The notes under the pieces were generated by a model. It worked only from the letters and a program-made list of their open reading frames with translations. It was not told the origin of the DNA and searched no databases. The translations under genes were made by a program, and so were the position numbers. From NCBI RefSeq assembly GCF_016714275.1, contig NZ_JADJNP010000007.1, positions 1 to 56,671 of the forward strand: 56,671 nt of DNA, written 5' to 3'. This stretch comes from Tessaracoccus sp. (GTDB taxonomy: Bacteria; Actinomycetota; Actinomycetes; Propionibacteriales; Propionibacteriaceae). Positions 55,808 through 56,671 of the stretch are shown here, piece by piece (the first letter of the stretch is position 1; every line of letters starts with the position of its first letter).

Positions 55808-56486
55808 TAGGGGTACACGTCCTGCCACTCTTGATGTGCCATCGTTGGCCCGGTGACGCCGAAACGCTCGCCGATTTCTCTGCACGTCGTCGATTTGAGC
55901 ATAACGCGAATCTCGCGAACGTCGGTTCGGTGAGGATTCTTGGAGGCCCATGCGCTTCATGGACATGTCCGGGGGCGTGGAACGTGGCGCCAGTGGTTGC
56001 CCTGGACGATCTCGTCGATCATTTTCGTGCTAATTCCAATTCAACGGCGATGTCGCGGCGATACTCGTGCGGCGATCTTCCGAAGAATCTCCGCAACCTG
56101 CCCTCGTTCAGCTTTGCCGCGCTCGCCACTCCGGCGTATCGGCGATGAAGACCAGTGCCGGTATGCATGCGCGATGTCACCCATTCCAGTTTTCCGCACG
56201 GTTATCGATCTTGTTTCCGTTCTTGTGTAGTTTGCCTTGGTGCAGATTCAGGTAGGAGCAGGCCGATGAACGATTCAGAACCGCTCTGTGCACACATAGC
56301 CTTCTGCGTCGTCCCCTTACGGACTGGCGCAAAGACGAAGGTAGTTGTAATTCGTCATCCTCGGAAGCGGGAGGCGGTCCGTCTTGCATCTTGGGCTACC
56401 GGCGTCGCGTTTCACGCGGCCCATGTTGCTGACAGAGTAATAGCCTTCCCATCCAAGCACCGGCTTCAAATCTCGACCATTGCCAT
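55800..56486 (-). pseudogene. NUMOD4-HNH endonuclease, right copy, frame broken
   Basis: Same gene as at 3256-3960, here with many one- and two-base indels. The start (56486) and stop (55800-55802) positions correspond. Islands such as HGNKIDNRAENW-like and CREIGERFGVTGPT remain in separate frames. It lies in the error-rich last 3 kb. Confidence 0.85.
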
Positions 56487-56520
56487 ATCCGATAAATGTC
56501 TGATGGGCCTAATTATACCG

Positions 56521-56671
56521 AGCGGAACGACAAAACCATCACCCTCACGCTGTCCCTGCAAGACGTGAACGTCATCCTCGCGGGCCTCTTGGGTTGCCGC
56601 GAAGGTGAAGCACCTCGAAAGTCATCGGCCGCGTGAAGCAGCAGGGCGACGAACGGAGTACAAGAGACGCA
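56521..56671 (+). pseudogene. Start-less copy of the 55-residue protein, cut by the contig end
   Basis: Corresponds to 3995-4144. The ATG is lost (GAGCGGAACGAC against GAGCCATGAACGAC in the left copy) and further errors follow. The contig stops inside the gene. Confidence 0.8.

Overview
This window is a complete, high-GC, tailed-phage genome, written as a linear contig whose two ends repeat each other. Bases 1-4144 and 52527-56671 are the same segment, so the unique genome is about 52.5 kb and closes into a circle or has redundant ends. The gene set is that of a siphovirus with a long non-contractile tail: DUF4055-type portal, MuF-like head protein, scaffold, HK97-type capsid protein, tail tube, G/GT-style chaperones with a slippery site, and a 1618-residue tape measure. 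GC content, a Bbp16-like capsid cement protein and Rz/Rz1 spanins point to a Gram-negative, probably proteobacterial, host. No host gene is present.

Layout. (1) 1-4144 is the left copy of the redundant end; it encodes fibre and decoration proteins and an antisense HNH endonuclease. (2) 3999-18259, plus strand: small head or fibre proteins, head-tail connectors, tail terminator, tail tube, chaperones, tape measure, distal tail proteins. (3) 18311-20323: lysis cassette (membrane proteins, holin, SAR endolysin, i-spanin with nested o-spanin, lipoprotein). (4) 20328-21502: small accessory genes. (5) 21535-37371, minus strand: leftward early operon with many small unknown genes, a serine recombinase, three HNH-type proteins, an SF2 helicase, a Cas4/RecB-like nuclease, DUF669 and Sak4-like recombination proteins, and a DUF7666-type protein with about 30 copies of a nine-residue repeat. 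(6) 37372-37645: divergent control region with two promoters and four matching operators. (7) 37646-44671, plus strand: Cro/YdaS-like regulator, small regulators, prim-pol primase, an iteron-rich probable origin, Dda/RecD-like helicase, RusA resolvase, HslV-like hydrolase and a Q-like protein. (8) 44534-44669: a late promoter followed by hairpins, the classic arrangement for a Q antiterminator. (9) 44689-53693: terminase, portal, head genes, a papain-like peptidase, an initiator-like tRNA, scaffold, capsid, cement and decoration proteins. (10) 53693-56671: right copy of the redundant end.

The logic is lambdoid. Divergent promoters under shared operators drive the leftward recombination operon and the rightward replication operon; the last rightward gene would antiterminate a late promoter that reads terminase, head, tail and lysis genes around the circle. 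A recombinase is present, but I found no CI-type repressor or tyrosine integrase, so lifestyle is unresolved.

Sequence quality is uneven. The outer half of each redundant end is full of indels. A 99-base G block interrupts one gene, and homopolymer or GC-run indels break at least four others (near 22090, 25655, 27409 and 38876). Frames were judged with that in mind.
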